DNA of 64,000 nt, from positions 2,046,001 through 2,110,000 of the forward strand of contig NZ_CP035501.1 of assembly GCF_004135585.1 (NCBI RefSeq), written 5' to 3'. Positions 19,549-28,968 of the stretch are shown here, piece by piece. A model generated the notes under the pieces. That model searched no databases, was not told where the DNA came from, and saw nothing but the letters and a program-made list of their open reading frames with translations. This stretch comes from Sphingosinicella sp. BN140058. GTDB lineage: Bacteria > Pseudomonadota > Alphaproteobacteria > Sphingomonadales > Sphingomonadaceae. The position numbers and the translations under genes are program-made. The number at the start of each line of letters is the position of its first letter. Within the stretch, counting starts at the first letter, position 1.

Positions 19549-19679
19549 TTGCCGGTCATCCGCACGATGGTGATGCCGTAGATCAACACGACGAACGCAC
19601 CAAGAAGGAGCGCCATCAGTAGCGCCCGGCTCTTCTGCCGGCGGCGGATCTCGGTCAGACGGTCTTCTTTCAAGGTCAT
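19545..19679 (-). CDS. 44-residue single-helix protein in cta operon
   Basis: This ORF is too short for most gene finders. ATG 19679 overlaps the ctaB stop and its TGA (19547-19545) overlaps the ctaG start, so it is translationally coupled on both sides. The product opens with a charged segment ([19 protein letters not shown]) and continues as one hydrophobic helix ([20 protein letters not shown]) ending RMTGK. Small single-helix proteins occupy the same place between ctaB and ctaG in many alphaproteobacterial oxidase operons and are thought to help assembly. Function is inferred from place and shape alone. Confidence 0.8.
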   Translation of the reverse strand: MTLKEDRLTEIRRRQKSRALLMALLLGAFVVLIYGITIVRMTGK

Positions 19680-20587
19680 GCAAGGATCCAGCGATCAAGG
19701 ACGAGCGCGCCGAAAATGGCGAACAGGTACAGGACGGAATAGGCGAACAACTGCTTCTCCGGCTTCATGCCGGCCGGATCGGTCGCCTGGTTGAACAGCA
19801 CCCGCAGCGCCAACACGAAGAAGGCGACGCTGAGCAGGCTTGCGGCAATGCCGTAGATTGCACCCGAGAGGCCGAGCGGCCATGGCGCCACCGCGGCAGC
19901 CGCCATCGGCAAGGTGTAGAGCGCGATCTGCTGGCGCGTTACCTTGGGTCCGGAAACAACCGGCAACATCGGCACGCCGGCCGCCGCGTAGTCCGAGCGG
20001 ACGAACAGCGACAGCGCCCAGAAATGCGGCGGGGTCCACAGGAAGATCAGGGTGAAGAGCAGGATCGGGAGCAGCGTGATGTCGCCCGTCACCGCGGCCC
20101 AGCCGATAACCGGCGGAAACGCTCCGGCGGCACCGCCGATGACGATGTTCTGCGGCGTGCGGCGCTTCAGCCAGACGGTGTAGACGAGCACGTAGAACAG
20201 GATCGAGACCGCGAGCACTGCCGCCGCCAGCCAGTTGGTGGCGAACCCCATCAGGATCACCGAGAAAAAACTCAGCCCGACTCCGAAATGCAGCGCGGAC
20301 TGGCGATCCATCCGCCCCGCCGGCAGCGGCCGCGAAGCGGTTCGCTTCATCAGCGCGTCGAGATCGGCTTCGTACCACATGTTGAGCGCGGCCGCCGCTC
20401 CGGCGCCGAGCGCGATGCACAGGATCGCGGTGAAGCCGAGGATCGGGTGGATGTGCACGGGCGCCACGAGCAGCCCGCACAGGCCGGTGAAGACCACCAG
20501 GGTCATCACGCGCGGCTTGGTCAGCGCGAGGAGATCGCGCCACTCGGCGGGCAGAGCTTGATCGGTGTCGAGCACGGTAGCTGTCAT
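19676..20587 (-). CDS. ctaB: Protoheme IX farnesyltransferase (heme O synthase)
   Basis: CtaB adds a farnesyl tail to heme b to make heme O, the precursor of heme a for the adjacent oxidase. The protein (303 residues from ATG 20587; a GTG at 20596 would add three) has the UbiA-family layout of eight or nine membrane helices with the two Asp-rich loops [20 protein letters not shown] and [32 protein letters not shown] is the usual first helix start. The start choice is uncertain because no good ribosome site is visible. It lies 110 bases downstream of ctaD. Confidence 0.94.
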   Translation of the reverse strand: MTATVLDTDQALPAEWRDLLALTKPRVMTLVVFTGLCGLLVAPVHIHPILGFTAILCIALGAGAAAALNMWYEADLDALMKRTASRPLPAGRMDRQSALHFGVGLSFFSVILMGFATNWLAAAVLAVSILFYVLVYTVWLKRRTPQNIVIGGAAGAFPPVIGWAAVTGDITLLPILLFTLIFLWTPPHFWALSLFVRSDYAAAGVPMLPVVSGPKVTRQQIALYTLPMAAAAVAPWPLGLSGAIYGIAASLLSVAFFVLALRVLFNQATDPAGMKPEKQLFAYSVLYLFAIFGALVLDRWILA

Positions 20588-20697
20588 GTCAGTCACTTCG
20601 GTGGGGCGCCAGCCCCTCTATGCACTTGGGGGGCGGGCCGTCGGCGGAAACCCGCGCGACGCCCCAGCCCCCCTGTTTATGTCCCCACGGCGTGAGG

Positions 20698-22359
20698 TCA
20701 GTCGATCTTCGGAAGAGTCTCGAACTGGTGGAACGGTGGCGGGCTCGACAGCGTCCATTCCAGAGTCGTCGCACCTTCGCCCCAGGGATTCCCTTCCGCC
20801 TTCCGGCCCGCCGCGAGCGAGTAGAAGATGTTGATGAAGAAGGGGATCATCCCCGCCGCCATGATCATGTAGCCGATCGTCGCGACGTGGTTCCAATGGG
20901 CATAGGCATCCGTGTAATCCGGCACACGGCGCTGCATGCCCTGCATGCCGAGGAAGTGCATCGGGAAGAACATCACGTTCACGCCGATGAAAAAGATCCA
21001 GAAGTGGGCCTGGCCCAGGATTTCCGAATACATCTTACCGAACATCTTCGGGAACCAGTAATACCAGGCCGCGAAGAGGGCGAACACGGCGCCGAGCGAC
21101 AGCACGTAGTGGAAGTGGGCCACCACGTAATAGGTGTCGTGGACGTTGTTGTCGACGCCGCCGTTGGCGAGGACGACGCCGGTGACGCCGCCGACGGTGA
21201 ACATGAAGATGAAGCCGATCGCCCACATCATCGGCGTCTCGAAGCTGATCGAACCACCCCACATCGTCGCGATCCACGAGAAGATCTTGATGCCGGTGGG
21301 CACCGCGATCACCATCGTTGCCGCGGTGAAGTACATCTTGGTGTTCACGTCCATGCCGACGGTGAACATGTGGTGGGCCCACACGACGAAGCCGATCACG
21401 CCGATCGCGACCATGGCATAGGCCATGCCGAGATAGCCGAACACCGGCTTGCGGCTGAAGGTGGCGATGATGTGGCTGACCATGCCGAAGCCCGGCAGGA
21501 TCATGATGTACACCTCCGGATGGCCGAAGAACCAGAAGAGGTGCTGGTACAGGATCGGATCGCCGCCGCCCGACGCGTCGAAGAAGTGCGTTCCGAAATT
21601 ACGATCGGTGAGCAACATGGTGATCGCGCCGGCGAGAACCGGGAGCGACAGCAGCAGCAGGAAGGCGGTGACAAGCACCGACCAGACGAACAGCGGCATC
21701 TTGTGCAGGGTCATGCCCGGCGCGCGCATGTTGAAGATGGTGGTGATGAAATTGATCGCGCCGAGGATCGACGACGCACCCGCGAGGTGGAGCGCGAAGA
21801 TCGCCATGTCCACCGCGGGACCCGAGGAGCCCGAGGTCGACAGCGGCGCATAGGCGGTCCAGCCGATACCGGCGCCATTGCCGAGCCCGCCCGGCACGAA
21901 GGCCGAGCCGAGCAGCAGCAGGAAGGCAGGGACGATGAGCCAGAAGCTGATGTTGTTCATCCGCGGGAAGGCCATGTCCGGTGCCCCGATCATGATCGGA
22001 ACGAACCAGTTGCCGAAGCCGCCGATCATCGCCGGCATCACCATGAAGAAGACCATGATCAGGCCGTGGGCGGTGATCAGCACGTTCCAGAGATACGCCG
22101 CCTCGTCGATATTGCCGCCGGCCCATTTCGGCAGGACCTGCAGGCCCGGCTCCATCAGCTCGGCGCGCATGATGCCCGAGATGGTGCCGCCGATGATCCC
22201 CGCGATGATCGCGAAGATCAGATAGAGCGTGCCGATGTCCTTGTGGTTCGTCGACATGAACCAGCGCGCGAAGAAGCCGGGCTTGTGATCGGCGTCATGG
22301 TGCGCGCCATGCGCCTCATGCGTCTGGAAGTGAGTCGCATTTGCGGTCGTATCGGTCAT
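20698..22359 (-). CDS. ctaD: Cytochrome c oxidase subunit I (aa3 type)
   Basis: The 553-residue protein is the catalytic subunit that holds heme a and the heme a3-CuB centre. Twelve membrane helices are apparent. Ligand motifs are present: the helix II region [20 protein letters not shown] with the heme a His, [20 protein letters not shown] with the CuB His cross-linked to Tyr, and the [15 protein letters not shown] pair for a3 and heme a. The proton-channel signature GGFGNWFVP is intact. A His-rich N-terminus ([17 protein letters not shown]) precedes the first helix. Its start is one base after the ctaC stop. Confidence 0.97.
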   Translation of the reverse strand: MTDTTANATHFQTHEAHGAHHDADHKPGFFARWFMSTNHKDIGTLYLIFAIIAGIIGGTISGIMRAELMEPGLQVLPKWAGGNIDEAAYLWNVLITAHGLIMVFFMVMPAMIGGFGNWFVPIMIGAPDMAFPRMNNISFWLIVPAFLLLLGSAFVPGGLGNGAGIGWTAYAPLSTSGSSGPAVDMAIFALHLAGASSILGAINFITTIFNMRAPGMTLHKMPLFVWSVLVTAFLLLLSLPVLAGAITMLLTDRNFGTHFFDASGGGDPILYQHLFWFFGHPEVYIMILPGFGMVSHIIATFSRKPVFGYLGMAYAMVAIGVIGFVVWAHHMFTVGMDVNTKMYFTAATMVIAVPTGIKIFSWIATMWGGSISFETPMMWAIGFIFMFTVGGVTGVVLANGGVDNNVHDTYYVVAHFHYVLSLGAVFALFAAWYYWFPKMFGKMYSEILGQAHFWIFFIGVNVMFFPMHFLGMQGMQRRVPDYTDAYAHWNHVATIGYMIMAAGMIPFFINIFYSLAAGRKAEGNPWGEGATTLEWTLSSPPPFHQFETLPKID

Positions 22360-22360
22360 G

Positions 22361-23560
22361 TCAGTTTCCGCGCTTGGATTCGGTGGCGCCCTGCGTCGAG
22401 ACGGCTGGCGTCCCCGTGGCAGGATTGAGACCGGTCGGTTCCGGGCTGGTTTCGGTCGCGCTGCCGCCGCCGGTCGGGACCGGCCCTGCCGCTGCCGCTG
22501 CCGCCGCCGGATTGGTCACCGGCGACGTCGCCGTCTCGTCGCCCGACTTGGCCTGGGCCGCACCGGGCATGGTGCCGCCCTTCGAGGCCACCCAGGCGGC
22601 GAACTGCGCGGGGGTCACGACCTCGACGGCGATCGGCATGTAGGCGTGGCGTGCACCGCAAAGCTCGAAGCACTGGCCGTAGTAGACGCCTGGGCGATCG
22701 GTCTTGAACCAGGTTTCGTTGAGCCGGCCCGGGACCGCGTCGATCTTCGCCCAGAAGGCCGGAACGCCCCACGAGTGGATCACGTCGGCCGAGGTGACGA
22801 TCATCTTCACCGTCGCACCGACCGGGACGACCATCCGCTCATCGACCGCGAGCAGGCGCGGCTCGCCGCGCTTCTTGGCATCCTCGTCCTTCAAGACGTT
22901 GGACACGATCTCGAAGTCGCCATTGTCCGGATAGGTGTAGGTCCAATACCATTGGTTGCCGGTCGCCTTGATCGTCAGATCGGCCTTGGGCGGCGAATAT
23001 TGGTGGGCGAGCAGCCGGATCGACGGCACCGCGATCGCCACCAGGATCAGCACCGGCACCAGCGTCCACGCGATTTCGAGCACCGTGTTGTGAGTCGTGC
23101 GCGAGGGCACCGGATTCGCGCTGCGGCGGAAACGGACCACCACGTAAAGCAGCAGCAGCAGCACGAACACCGAGATGACGGTGATCAGCGGCAGCAGGAT
23201 GTAATTGTGGAAGCTCGACGCTTCCTCGCCGATCGGCGTCACCTGCGGCTGAAAACCCAGCTCGCCGGTCGGCTGGCCGACGGTTGCGTCGGGCAGGGTC
23301 CGGGTGACGGAGCTGCTCAGCACGGAGGCGTTGGACGGCTCCTCGCTGCTGGTGTTGGCGAGGCTGATCTCGGAAGGCTGCGCGGGCGCGGCCTGCGAAT
23401 TGGCGCTGACCGCGTCGATGGGCTGCTGGGCAGGCGCTGCCGCGGCCGCGGCCGGCGCAGCCGTCGGTGCTGGCGCCGCCGGCGCCTGCTGGGCGAAGGC
23501 GCTTGCCGGTGCCATGCCGAAGGCGGCGGCAACGGCGAAAAGCTTGAGCGAAGTCTTCAT
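22361..23560 (-). CDS. ctaC: Cytochrome c oxidase subunit II with long Ala/Pro extensions
   Basis: Subunit II accepts electrons from cytochrome c through its CuA centre, and the ligand motif [18 protein letters not shown] is intact near residue 300. A signal peptide ([18 protein letters not shown]) is followed by roughly 90 residues rich in Ala, Pro and Gln before the two membrane helices. Another Ala/Gly/Pro-rich tail of about 65 residues follows the CuA domain. At 399 residues it is about 100 longer than usual; all the excess is in these low-complexity ends. It is the first gene of the operon, and 171 bases separate it from divergent pyrE. Confidence 0.95.
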   Translation of the reverse strand: MKTSLKLFAVAAAFGMAPASAFAQQAPAAPAPTAAPAAAAAAPAQQPIDAVSANSQAAPAQPSEISLANTSSEEPSNASVLSSSVTRTLPDATVGQPTGELGFQPQVTPIGEEASSFHNYILLPLITVISVFVLLLLLYVVVRFRRSANPVPSRTTHNTVLEIAWTLVPVLILVAIAVPSIRLLAHQYSPPKADLTIKATGNQWYWTYTYPDNGDFEIVSNVLKDEDAKKRGEPRLLAVDERMVVPVGATVKMIVTSADVIHSWGVPAFWAKIDAVPGRLNETWFKTDRPGVYYGQCFELCGARHAYMPIAVEVVTPAQFAAWVASKGGTMPGAAQAKSGDETATSPVTNPAAAAAAAGPVPTGGGSATETSPEPTGLNPATGTPAVSTQGATESKRGN

Positions 23561-23731
23561 CTAAACCCCTTGAACCCTCCGAGCGGAGCGGGACGGATTC
23601 GCCGCCGGAGCGCGCGAATTGTGGCGGCTTATAGGCAGGGATGTTACGCGCCTCAAGGCTCTTGGCGCGGGTTGATGAAGCGAGGAGCGGGGCCTATCAG
23701 GCGGACAGCCAACGAAAAAGCGCGGGAGCCG

Positions 23732-24316
23732 ATGACTCAGGACGAGATACTGGAGGAGTTCCGCGCTGCGGACGCTCTGCTCGAGGGGCATTTCGTCCTC
23801 TCCTCCGGGCTGCACAGCCCGCGCTACCTGCAATGCGCGAGGGTGCTGATGGATCCCTCGCGCGCCTCGCGGCTCGCGTCCGCGCTCGCCCGCAGCCTGC
23901 CGATCGAGATCAAGTCGCAGATATCGATGGTGGTTTCGCCGGCGATGGGCGGCGTGATCATTGGCCACGAAATGGGCCGTTCGCTTGGGCTCGAGGCCGT
24001 GTTCGTGGAGCGCCCGACCGGCACGTTCGAGCTGCGCCGCGGCTTCCGCCTCAAGGCCGGCCAGAAGGTGCTGCTGGTGGAGGACGTGGTCACCACAGGC
24101 CTCAGCTCGCGCGAGGCGATGAAGGCCGTCGAGACGGCCGGCGGGCAGGTGATCGCCGCCGCCGCGCTGGTCGACCGCTCGAACGGCCTTGCCGATCTCG
24201 GCATACCCTTCTTTCCGCTGATCCGGATCGACGTTCCGAGCTACGAGCCCGGCGCAGTGCCCGAGGAACTCGCCGCGATTCCGGTCGAGAAGCCGGGGAG
24301 CCGCAAGGCAGCGTGA
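23732..24316 (+). CDS. pyrE: Orotate phosphoribosyltransferase
   Basis: PyrE joins orotate to PRPP in pyrimidine synthesis. ATG 23732 gives 194 residues, normal length; the long upstream open frame overlaps ctaC on the other strand and is not coding. The PRPP-binding motif [14 protein letters not shown] is present near residue 113, with [15 protein letters not shown] and the flexible loop [15 protein letters not shown]. The stop overlaps pdxJ in GTGA, so the pair is translationally coupled. Confidence 0.95.
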   Translation: MTQDEILEEFRAADALLEGHFVLSSGLHSPRYLQCARVLMDPSRASRLASALARSLPIEIKSQISMVVSPAMGGVIIGHEMGRSLGLEAVFVERPTGTFELRRGFRLKAGQKVLLVEDVVTTGLSSREAMKAVETAGGQVIAAAALVDRSNGLADLGIPFFPLIRIDVPSYEPGAVPEELAAIPVEKPGSRKAA

Positions 24317-25044
24317 GCGGCCCGCTCCGCCTCGGGGTCAATATCGACCATGTCGCGACGATCCGGAACGCGCGCGGCGGCGATCATCCGGATCCGGTCC
24401 GCGCCGCTTTTGCCGCCGCCGCGGCCGGCGCGGATGGCATCACCGCCCATCTTCGCGAGGATCGCCGCCACATCCGCGACGAGGATATCAGCGCGCTGAT
24501 GGAGCGCCTCGAAGTGCCGCTCAATCTCGAGATGGCGGCAACCGAGGAGATGCTGGCGATCGCCCTGCGGCATCGGCCCCATGCGGTCTGCATCGTGCCC
24601 GAGAAACGCGAGGAACGGACCACCGAGGGCGGGCTCGATGCCGCGGGGCAGGACAATCATCTGGCGCCGATGATCGCCCGCCTGACCGAGGCAGGCATCC
24701 GCGTCAGCCTGTTCATCGAGCCCGACGCGCGCCAGATCGATGCCGCCATTCGACTGAAGGCGCCCGTCGTCGAGTTCCACACCGGCCTCTACGCCCATCT
24801 CGAAGGCGAGGATCGCGCCGTGGAGCTGCGCCGGATCGCCGATGCCGCCGCGCTTGCCTCCAAGAACGGGATCGAGCCCCATGCCGGGCACGGGCTCACC
24901 TTCGACAACGTCGTGCCGATCGCCGCGATCCCGCAGATTCGCGAACTCAACATCGGCCACTTCCTGATCGGCGAAGCCATCTTCACCGGCCTCGGCGAAA
25001 GCGTCTCCCGAATGCGTGCCCTGATGGCGGAAGCGCGCGAATGA
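24313..25044 (+). CDS. pdxJ: Pyridoxine 5'-phosphate synthase
   Basis: PdxJ condenses 1-deoxyxylulose 5-phosphate with aminoacetone phosphate in vitamin B6 synthesis. GTG 24313 gives 243 residues, normal length for this TIM barrel. It opens with [15 protein letters not shown], has the catalytic HLREDRRHI loop, and closes the barrel with [13 protein letters not shown] and [13 protein letters not shown]. It is coupled to pyrE and is followed by acpS after a 199-base gap that holds a repeat element. Confidence 0.96.
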   Translation: MSGPLRLGVNIDHVATIRNARGGDHPDPVRAAFAAAAAGADGITAHLREDRRHIRDEDISALMERLEVPLNLEMAATEEMLAIALRHRPHAVCIVPEKREERTTEGGLDAAGQDNHLAPMIARLTEAGIRVSLFIEPDARQIDAAIRLKAPVVEFHTGLYAHLEGEDRAVELRRIADAAALASKNGIEPHAGHGLTFDNVVPIAAIPQIRELNIGHFLIGEAIFTGLGESVSRMRALMAEARE

Positions 25045-25064
25045 GGGTGGAGAATGCGCAACAT

Positions 25065-25218
25065 CTCCCTCTCCCCTCGTGGGAGAGGGGTTGGGAAGAG
25101 GGGAAGCGGCCGGTGCGGCTCGACGCCGGTCCGGGCGCTTCAGGGGCCGCCTCAGCGGCATCGGGCCGCTTCGGCGGCCGCCCCCTCTTGCTGCCCTCTG
25201 CCGCAAGAGGAGAGGGAG
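25065..25218. repeat. MITE-like/palindromic intergenic repeat
   Basis: The 154-bp gap element begins with a 25-base arm (25065-25089) and ends with a 25-base arm (25194-25218) that are imperfect inverted copies, about 20 of 25 matching. Each arm is itself a small hairpin of the CCCTC...GAGGG kind seen in dispersed alphaproteobacterial intergenic repeats. The middle is GC-rich and codes for nothing clear. A related CCCCCTTC...GAAGAGGGGG hairpin lies at 39047. Confidence 0.55.
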
Positions 25219-25243
25219 AAAATTGCCGATTGGGCCTGGCCGC

Positions 25244-25663
25244 ATGACGATCATCGGCATCGGCTCCGATCTCTGCAACATCGAACGGATCCAGAATTCG
25301 CTCGATCGCTTCGGCGAGCGGTTCGTCAACCGCGTGTTCACCGACAAGGAGCGGCAGAAGGCGGAGAGCCGGCCGTTCACCAAGGCAGGCACTTACGCCA
25401 AAAGGTTCGCCGCCAAGGAAGCCTTCTCCAAGGCGGTCGGCACGGGCTTCAAACGCGGCGTGTTCATGCGCGATATAGGTGTCGTGAACCAACCTTCCGG
25501 CGCCCCGACGCTGGAGCTTACCGGCGGCGCCAAAGCGAGGCTTGACGCAATGACACCCGAAGGCCACTTCGCACAGATCCATTTGACGATGACGGACGAT
25601 CATCCGTTCGCCCAGGCGTTCGTCATCATCACTGCCAGTCCGATTTCGAGGAGCGAAGGGTGA
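25244..25663 (+). CDS. acpS: Holo-[acyl-carrier-protein] synthase
   Basis: AcpS transfers phosphopantetheine from CoA to acyl carrier protein. ATG 25244 gives 139 residues. The magnesium-binding [12 protein letters not shown] (Asp near residue 9) and [17 protein letters not shown] (Glu) motifs are in place, and the tail [14 protein letters not shown] strand ([16 protein letters not shown]) is normal. In-frame upstream codons lie in the repeat element and are not used. It ends in a GTGA overlap with lepB, forming acpS-lepB-AI-2E. Confidence 0.95.
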   Translation: MTIIGIGSDLCNIERIQNSLDRFGERFVNRVFTDKERQKAESRPFTKAGTYAKRFAAKEAFSKAVGTGFKRGVFMRDIGVVNQPSGAPTLELTGGAKARLDAMTPEGHFAQIHLTMTDDHPFAQAFVIITASPISRSEG

Positions 25664-26565
25664 GCAGCAGCGACCCCGCATTTGCCATGACCGACGAGAG
25701 ACAGCCGACGGCGACAGAGGCGCCCGCCACCGCTCCCGCCAAGAAGGAGGGCACCGATTGGTGGGCCGAGTTCAAGGCGATCTTCTGGCTGGTTCTCGCC
25801 GTGCTGGCGATCCACAGCTTCATCGCCAAGCCTTTCTACATCCCGTCGGAATCGATGATGCCGGGGCTGCTCAAGGGCGATCGGCTGGTAGTCACCAAAT
25901 ATCCGTACGGCTGGTCCTGGGTGTCGCCGAGCTTCCACATCCTGCCCCAGATGCACGGCAGGCTGTTCGGGCGCATGCCGACGCCGGGCGACGTCGTCAT
26001 CCTGACGCCGCCGGGCGCCACGTCCGATTACATCAAGCGGGTGATCGCGGTCCCCGGCGACACCGTCGAGATGGTCGCCGGTCAGCTCTACATCAACGGC
26101 AAGCCGGTGAAGCGGGAGCGCCGCCCGCCGATGCGCGTGCCGGTCGATGCCAACGTGCCCTGCGTGTTCGGCGAGGCCCAGGATTTCCGGGTGCAAGGCG
26201 ATGACGGCAAGCTCTACTGCGAAGTGCCGGTGGTGCGCGAGACCTTGGCCAATGGTCGCTCGTTCGACACGATCGATCTCGGCTACAATCCCATGGTCGA
26301 CGACGTTCCCAAGATCACCATCCCCGAAGACCATGTCTGGGTGATGGGCGACAATCGCGACAAGTCGGCCGACAGCCGCGTCCCGGTTGCGGAGCAGGGC
26401 TTCGGCGGACCCGCGGCCTGGGAAAATATCGGCGGCCGCGCCGAGTTCATCACCTTCTCGCTCGACGGCACCACCCAATATCTGAACCCGATCAGCTGGT
26501 TCACGGCATTGCGGAGCGGCCGCGCTGGCACGTCGCTCCGCCCCGCGGAAGGCAAGGCACAATGA
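25660..26565 (+). CDS. lepB: Signal peptidase I
   Basis: LepB cuts signal peptides from exported proteins at the membrane. From GTG 25660 the protein is 301 residues. One membrane helix ([15 protein letters not shown]) precedes the catalytic serine in [11 protein letters not shown]; the general-base lysine lies in [15 protein letters not shown], and [11 protein letters not shown] is the box E signature. There are few extra residues (a charged N-terminus of about 35). The order acpS-lepB is common in alphaproteobacteria. It overlaps the next gene in ATGA. Confidence 0.96.
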   Translation: MSSSDPAFAMTDERQPTATEAPATAPAKKEGTDWWAEFKAIFWLVLAVLAIHSFIAKPFYIPSESMMPGLLKGDRLVVTKYPYGWSWVSPSFHILPQMHGRLFGRMPTPGDVVILTPPGATSDYIKRVIAVPGDTVEMVAGQLYINGKPVKRERRPPMRVPVDANVPCVFGEAQDFRVQGDDGKLYCEVPVVRETLANGRSFDTIDLGYNPMVDDVPKITIPEDHVWVMGDNRDKSADSRVPVAEQGFGGPAAWENIGGRAEFITFSLDGTTQYLNPISWFTALRSGRAGTSLRPAEGKAQ

Positions 26566-27620
26566 GCGACGGGCCCGGTGGTCACGTCGAGCAACCGGGC
26601 CCGACGGAACTTCGCGATCCCCTGATCAGGCAGGAGATGAAGCGTGCCGGCGTCTGGTTCGGCATGGGCCTGGCGATACTCGGCGTCATTTTCCTCGCCC
26701 AACCCCTGCTGCTGATCTTCGCCGGCATCGTGCTTGCCTCGATGCTCGACGGCGGCACCCGTCTGCTCGGCCGGGTGCTGCCGATCGGACGCGGCTGGCG
26801 GCTGACCATCGTCACGCTCGCCGCCGTCGCTTTCATCATCTGGACTTGCTACTTCGCCGGCAGTTCGCTGATGGGCGAAGCGGAGCGCCTTCGTGAGGCG
26901 ATTACTCTGCAGGCGAATCGCGTGCTTGCCTGGGGACACTCGCTCGGCGTGATGCAGGGCGGTGCCAAGATCGACCAGCTGAGCGGCCAGTTGATGGGCA
27001 CGCTCGGCCGCCTCGGTTCGGCGGTGAGCAGCGCGCTCGGCGCGATCACCAGCTTCGTCATGATCCTGGTGATCGGCATCTTCGTCGCGGTAGAGCCGCG
27101 GCTCTACCAGCGCGGCTTCGCCTGGATGCTGCCGCTGCGCTCTCGCGACAGCTTCTATACCACGGCCGCGACCATGGGCTTCACCTTGCGCCGGCTGATG
27201 GCGGGGCGTCTGGTCGGCATGGCGGTGGAAGGCGTCGGCACCTGGCTGCTGCTGATGGTCGGCGGCGTGCCGATGGCCGCCTTGCTCGGCATCCTCACCG
27301 GCCTGCTCGCCTTCATCCCCAATATCGGGGCGATCGTTTCGGGCGCCCTGATCGTGCTGGCCGGCTTCAGCGTCTCCATGAATGCCGGCCTTTGGGCGAT
27401 CGCAGTCTACCTCATCGTGCAGCTCGTCGACGGCTATCTGATCGTGCCGTACGTCGCGCGCAGGACGGTCGATCTCGCCCCGGCCCTTGTCCTCGGCGCC
27501 CAGCTTCTGCTCGGCGCGTTGTTCGGGCTCATGGGCCTGGCCCTGGCCGACCCGATCGTCGCGATGATCAAGGTCGCGCTCGAGCGCCACTCGGAAGAGA
27601 AATCCGACAGGGAATCCTGA
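26562..27620 (+). CDS. AI-2E family transporter (PerM-like)
   Basis: The 352-residue protein has about eight membrane helices and the family's large central soluble part (about 90-180). Recognisable blocks are GLLAFIPNIGAIVSG (family PNIG signature) and VQLVDGYLIVPYVARRTVDLAPALVL. Proteins of this family were linked to autoinducer-2 export or to sodium/proton exchange; substrate is not predictable from sequence. It overlaps lepB by ATGA and is last in the acpS-lepB unit. The 203 bases after it hold nothing that I recognise. Confidence 0.88.
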   Translation: MSDGPGGHVEQPGPTELRDPLIRQEMKRAGVWFGMGLAILGVIFLAQPLLLIFAGIVLASMLDGGTRLLGRVLPIGRGWRLTIVTLAAVAFIIWTCYFAGSSLMGEAERLREAITLQANRVLAWGHSLGVMQGGAKIDQLSGQLMGTLGRLGSAVSSALGAITSFVMILVIGIFVAVEPRLYQRGFAWMLPLRSRDSFYTTAATMGFTLRRLMAGRLVGMAVEGVGTWLLLMVGGVPMAALLGILTGLLAFIPNIGAIVSGALIVLAGFSVSMNAGLWAIAVYLIVQLVDGYLIVPYVARRTVDLAPALVLGAQLLLGALFGLMGLALADPIVAMIKVALERHSEEKSDRES

Positions 27621-27823
27621 TCGTGAACCGGATCTCGTGAGGCGGGTCAGGCCACGGCCTCATCGCGCGACGGCGCTAATCATCTAGGCTGGAGCGTTCA
27701 TCCGACCTGCGATTCGACCCGGTTCAAAGGATTACCGGCCGAGTCGTGGCGGCCGAGGAACGCCTGCCTCGGCGGTCAGCGGACGGGCGTATCTGGGGCG
27801 CCCGGTGGGCACCCCATCCGCCG

Positions 27824-28399
27824 TCACTCGCCGCCGGGGCCGCCCGGCATGCCTCCACCGGGCGCGCCGCCACCGCCTGGGGCGCCGCCCTGCATCTGCT
27901 GCATCTGCTGCTGCATCATCATCTGGCGGACCGTTGCCTCCGGCAGGAACTCGAGCAACTCCACATCGAACTCGAGCGTCGAGTTCGGCGGGATCGCGCC
28001 CTGCCCTTCGCTGCCGTAGCCAAGCTCGGGCGGGATGCGGAACTGATATTTGGCGCCCTTGCGCATCAGCTTGAGGCCTTCTGTGAAGCCCTTGACGAGC
28101 GCGCCGTCGGCGAGTGGCATCGGCGTCGGCTGGCGGCCCTCATTGCTGTCGAAAATCGTGCCGTCGGACAGTCGACCGGTATAAATGACCAACGCGATGT
28201 CTGTGGAGGTCGGGCTTGCGCCCTCGCCTTCTTTGATGACCCGGTACTGGAGGCCCGAAGCCGTTTTCTGGAGAACCTGGTGCGCGGTCCCCGCCCAGGC
28301 CACTCCGGCCGCGAGCAGCGACAGCAGGATCAGCCCGAGCCAGAGCTTCAGGACCGAGCCCTTCCGGATCGGACGGAGCGGAACGGCGGTGACCGACAT
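27824..28399 (-). CDS. FKBP-type peptidyl-prolyl isomerase, membrane anchored
   Basis: This 191-residue protein has an N-terminal membrane helix (VLKLWLGLILLSLLAAGVAWAG), then one FKBP domain (about 50-155) with VIYTGRLSDGTIFDSN, FTEGLKLMRKGAKYQFRIP and LEFDVELLEFL. These are the usual FKBP active-site strands. The domain would face the periplasm and assist folding of exported proteins. The tail after residue 160 is a Met/Gln/Gly/Pro repeat (MMMQQQMQQM and GGGAPGGG runs) of no known role. GAGGGA lies before the ATG, just after an elaborate hairpin. Confidence 0.92.
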   Translation of the reverse strand: MSVTAVPLRPIRKGSVLKLWLGLILLSLLAAGVAWAGTAHQVLQKTASGLQYRVIKEGEGASPTSTDIALVIYTGRLSDGTIFDSNEGRQPTPMPLADGALVKGFTEGLKLMRKGAKYQFRIPPELGYGSEGQGAIPPNSTLEFDVELLEFLPEATVRQMMMQQQMQQMQGGAPGGGGAPGGGMPGGPGGE

Positions 28400-28412
28400 G
28401 ACGATTCCCTCG

Positions 28413-28504
28413 AAAATGAAAAAAGGGGCGGCGGTGGAAGGTCGTCGTGCCCGGCACGACGGAGAGCTGCCGCGCAGCTCTCACCTACCCACTATCGCCG
28501 CCCC
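28413..28504 (-). terminator. Three-way-junction terminator between rpsU and FKBP gene
   Basis: A perfect 9-bp outer stem (28425-28433 with 28496-28504) encloses two further perfect hairpins: an 8-bp stem 28443-28450/28454-28461 and a 9-bp stem 28462-28470/28474-28482. On the minus strand the outer stem is followed at once by a run of seven Ts (28424-28418). This is a strong intrinsic end for rpsU, but it is far more branched than needed and lies just before the FKBP ribosome site, so a regulatory switch is possible. Confidence 0.75.
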
Positions 28505-28548
28505 TGATCTTGGCAAGCCTGCAATCGGCAGCCCGGGCTGAGCCGGAC

Positions 28549-28755
28549 TTAACGAACGCCGTCGCGCTCGGCCCGCTTGCGCTCGAGCTTGCGCGCCCGG
28601 CGAATCGCAGCGGCACGCTCGCGCGCGCGCTTCTCGGACGGCTTCTCGTAGTGACGACGCAGCTTCATCTCGCGATAGACGCCTTCACGCTGCAGCTTCT
28701 TCTTGAGGGCGCGCAGCGCCTGGTCGACATTGTTGTCGCGAACGAGGATTTGCAT
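28549..28755 (-). CDS. rpsU: 30S ribosomal protein S21
   Basis: The 68-residue basic protein opens [20 protein letters not shown] and continues [21 protein letters not shown], the standard alphaproteobacterial S21 sequence, with an Arg/Lys-rich tail. S21 binds the small subunit near the anti-Shine-Dalgarno and aids initiation. GGAGAG lies about 12 bases before the ATG. It is a single gene, ended by the branched terminator at 28413-28504. Confidence 0.97.
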   Translation of the reverse strand: MQILVRDNNVDQALRALKKKLQREGVYREMKLRRHYEKPSEKRARERAAAIRRARKLERKRAERDGVR

Positions 28756-28968
28756 AAGCGGTCGTCACTCTCCGTTAAATGGGTCAAGGCGGCGGCCCTC
28801 AACGACGCGCCTCCAGATCAAGCCATCAAAGCATTAAATAAGGTTCGCCGCAGGACATAGCCTGCGCCGCACGGGCCGCCCGTTACCAGCGGGGCCGCCC
28901 GATTTCAAGCTTCGATTCCAGGCGCAACCCCTTGATAAGAGAGTCGGACCGCTCCGGAAAGCGCCCGA

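Noticed and set aside
20620..22428. 602-residue plus-strand frame opposite ctaD
   Set aside because: Extremely His/Asp/Arg-rich with no hydrophobic segments, lying opposite a certain cytochrome oxidase gene.
23641..24312. Long in-frame extension of pdxJ through pyrE
   Set aside because: It is the pyrE region read in another frame; GTG 24313 with the GTGA overlap is the right start.
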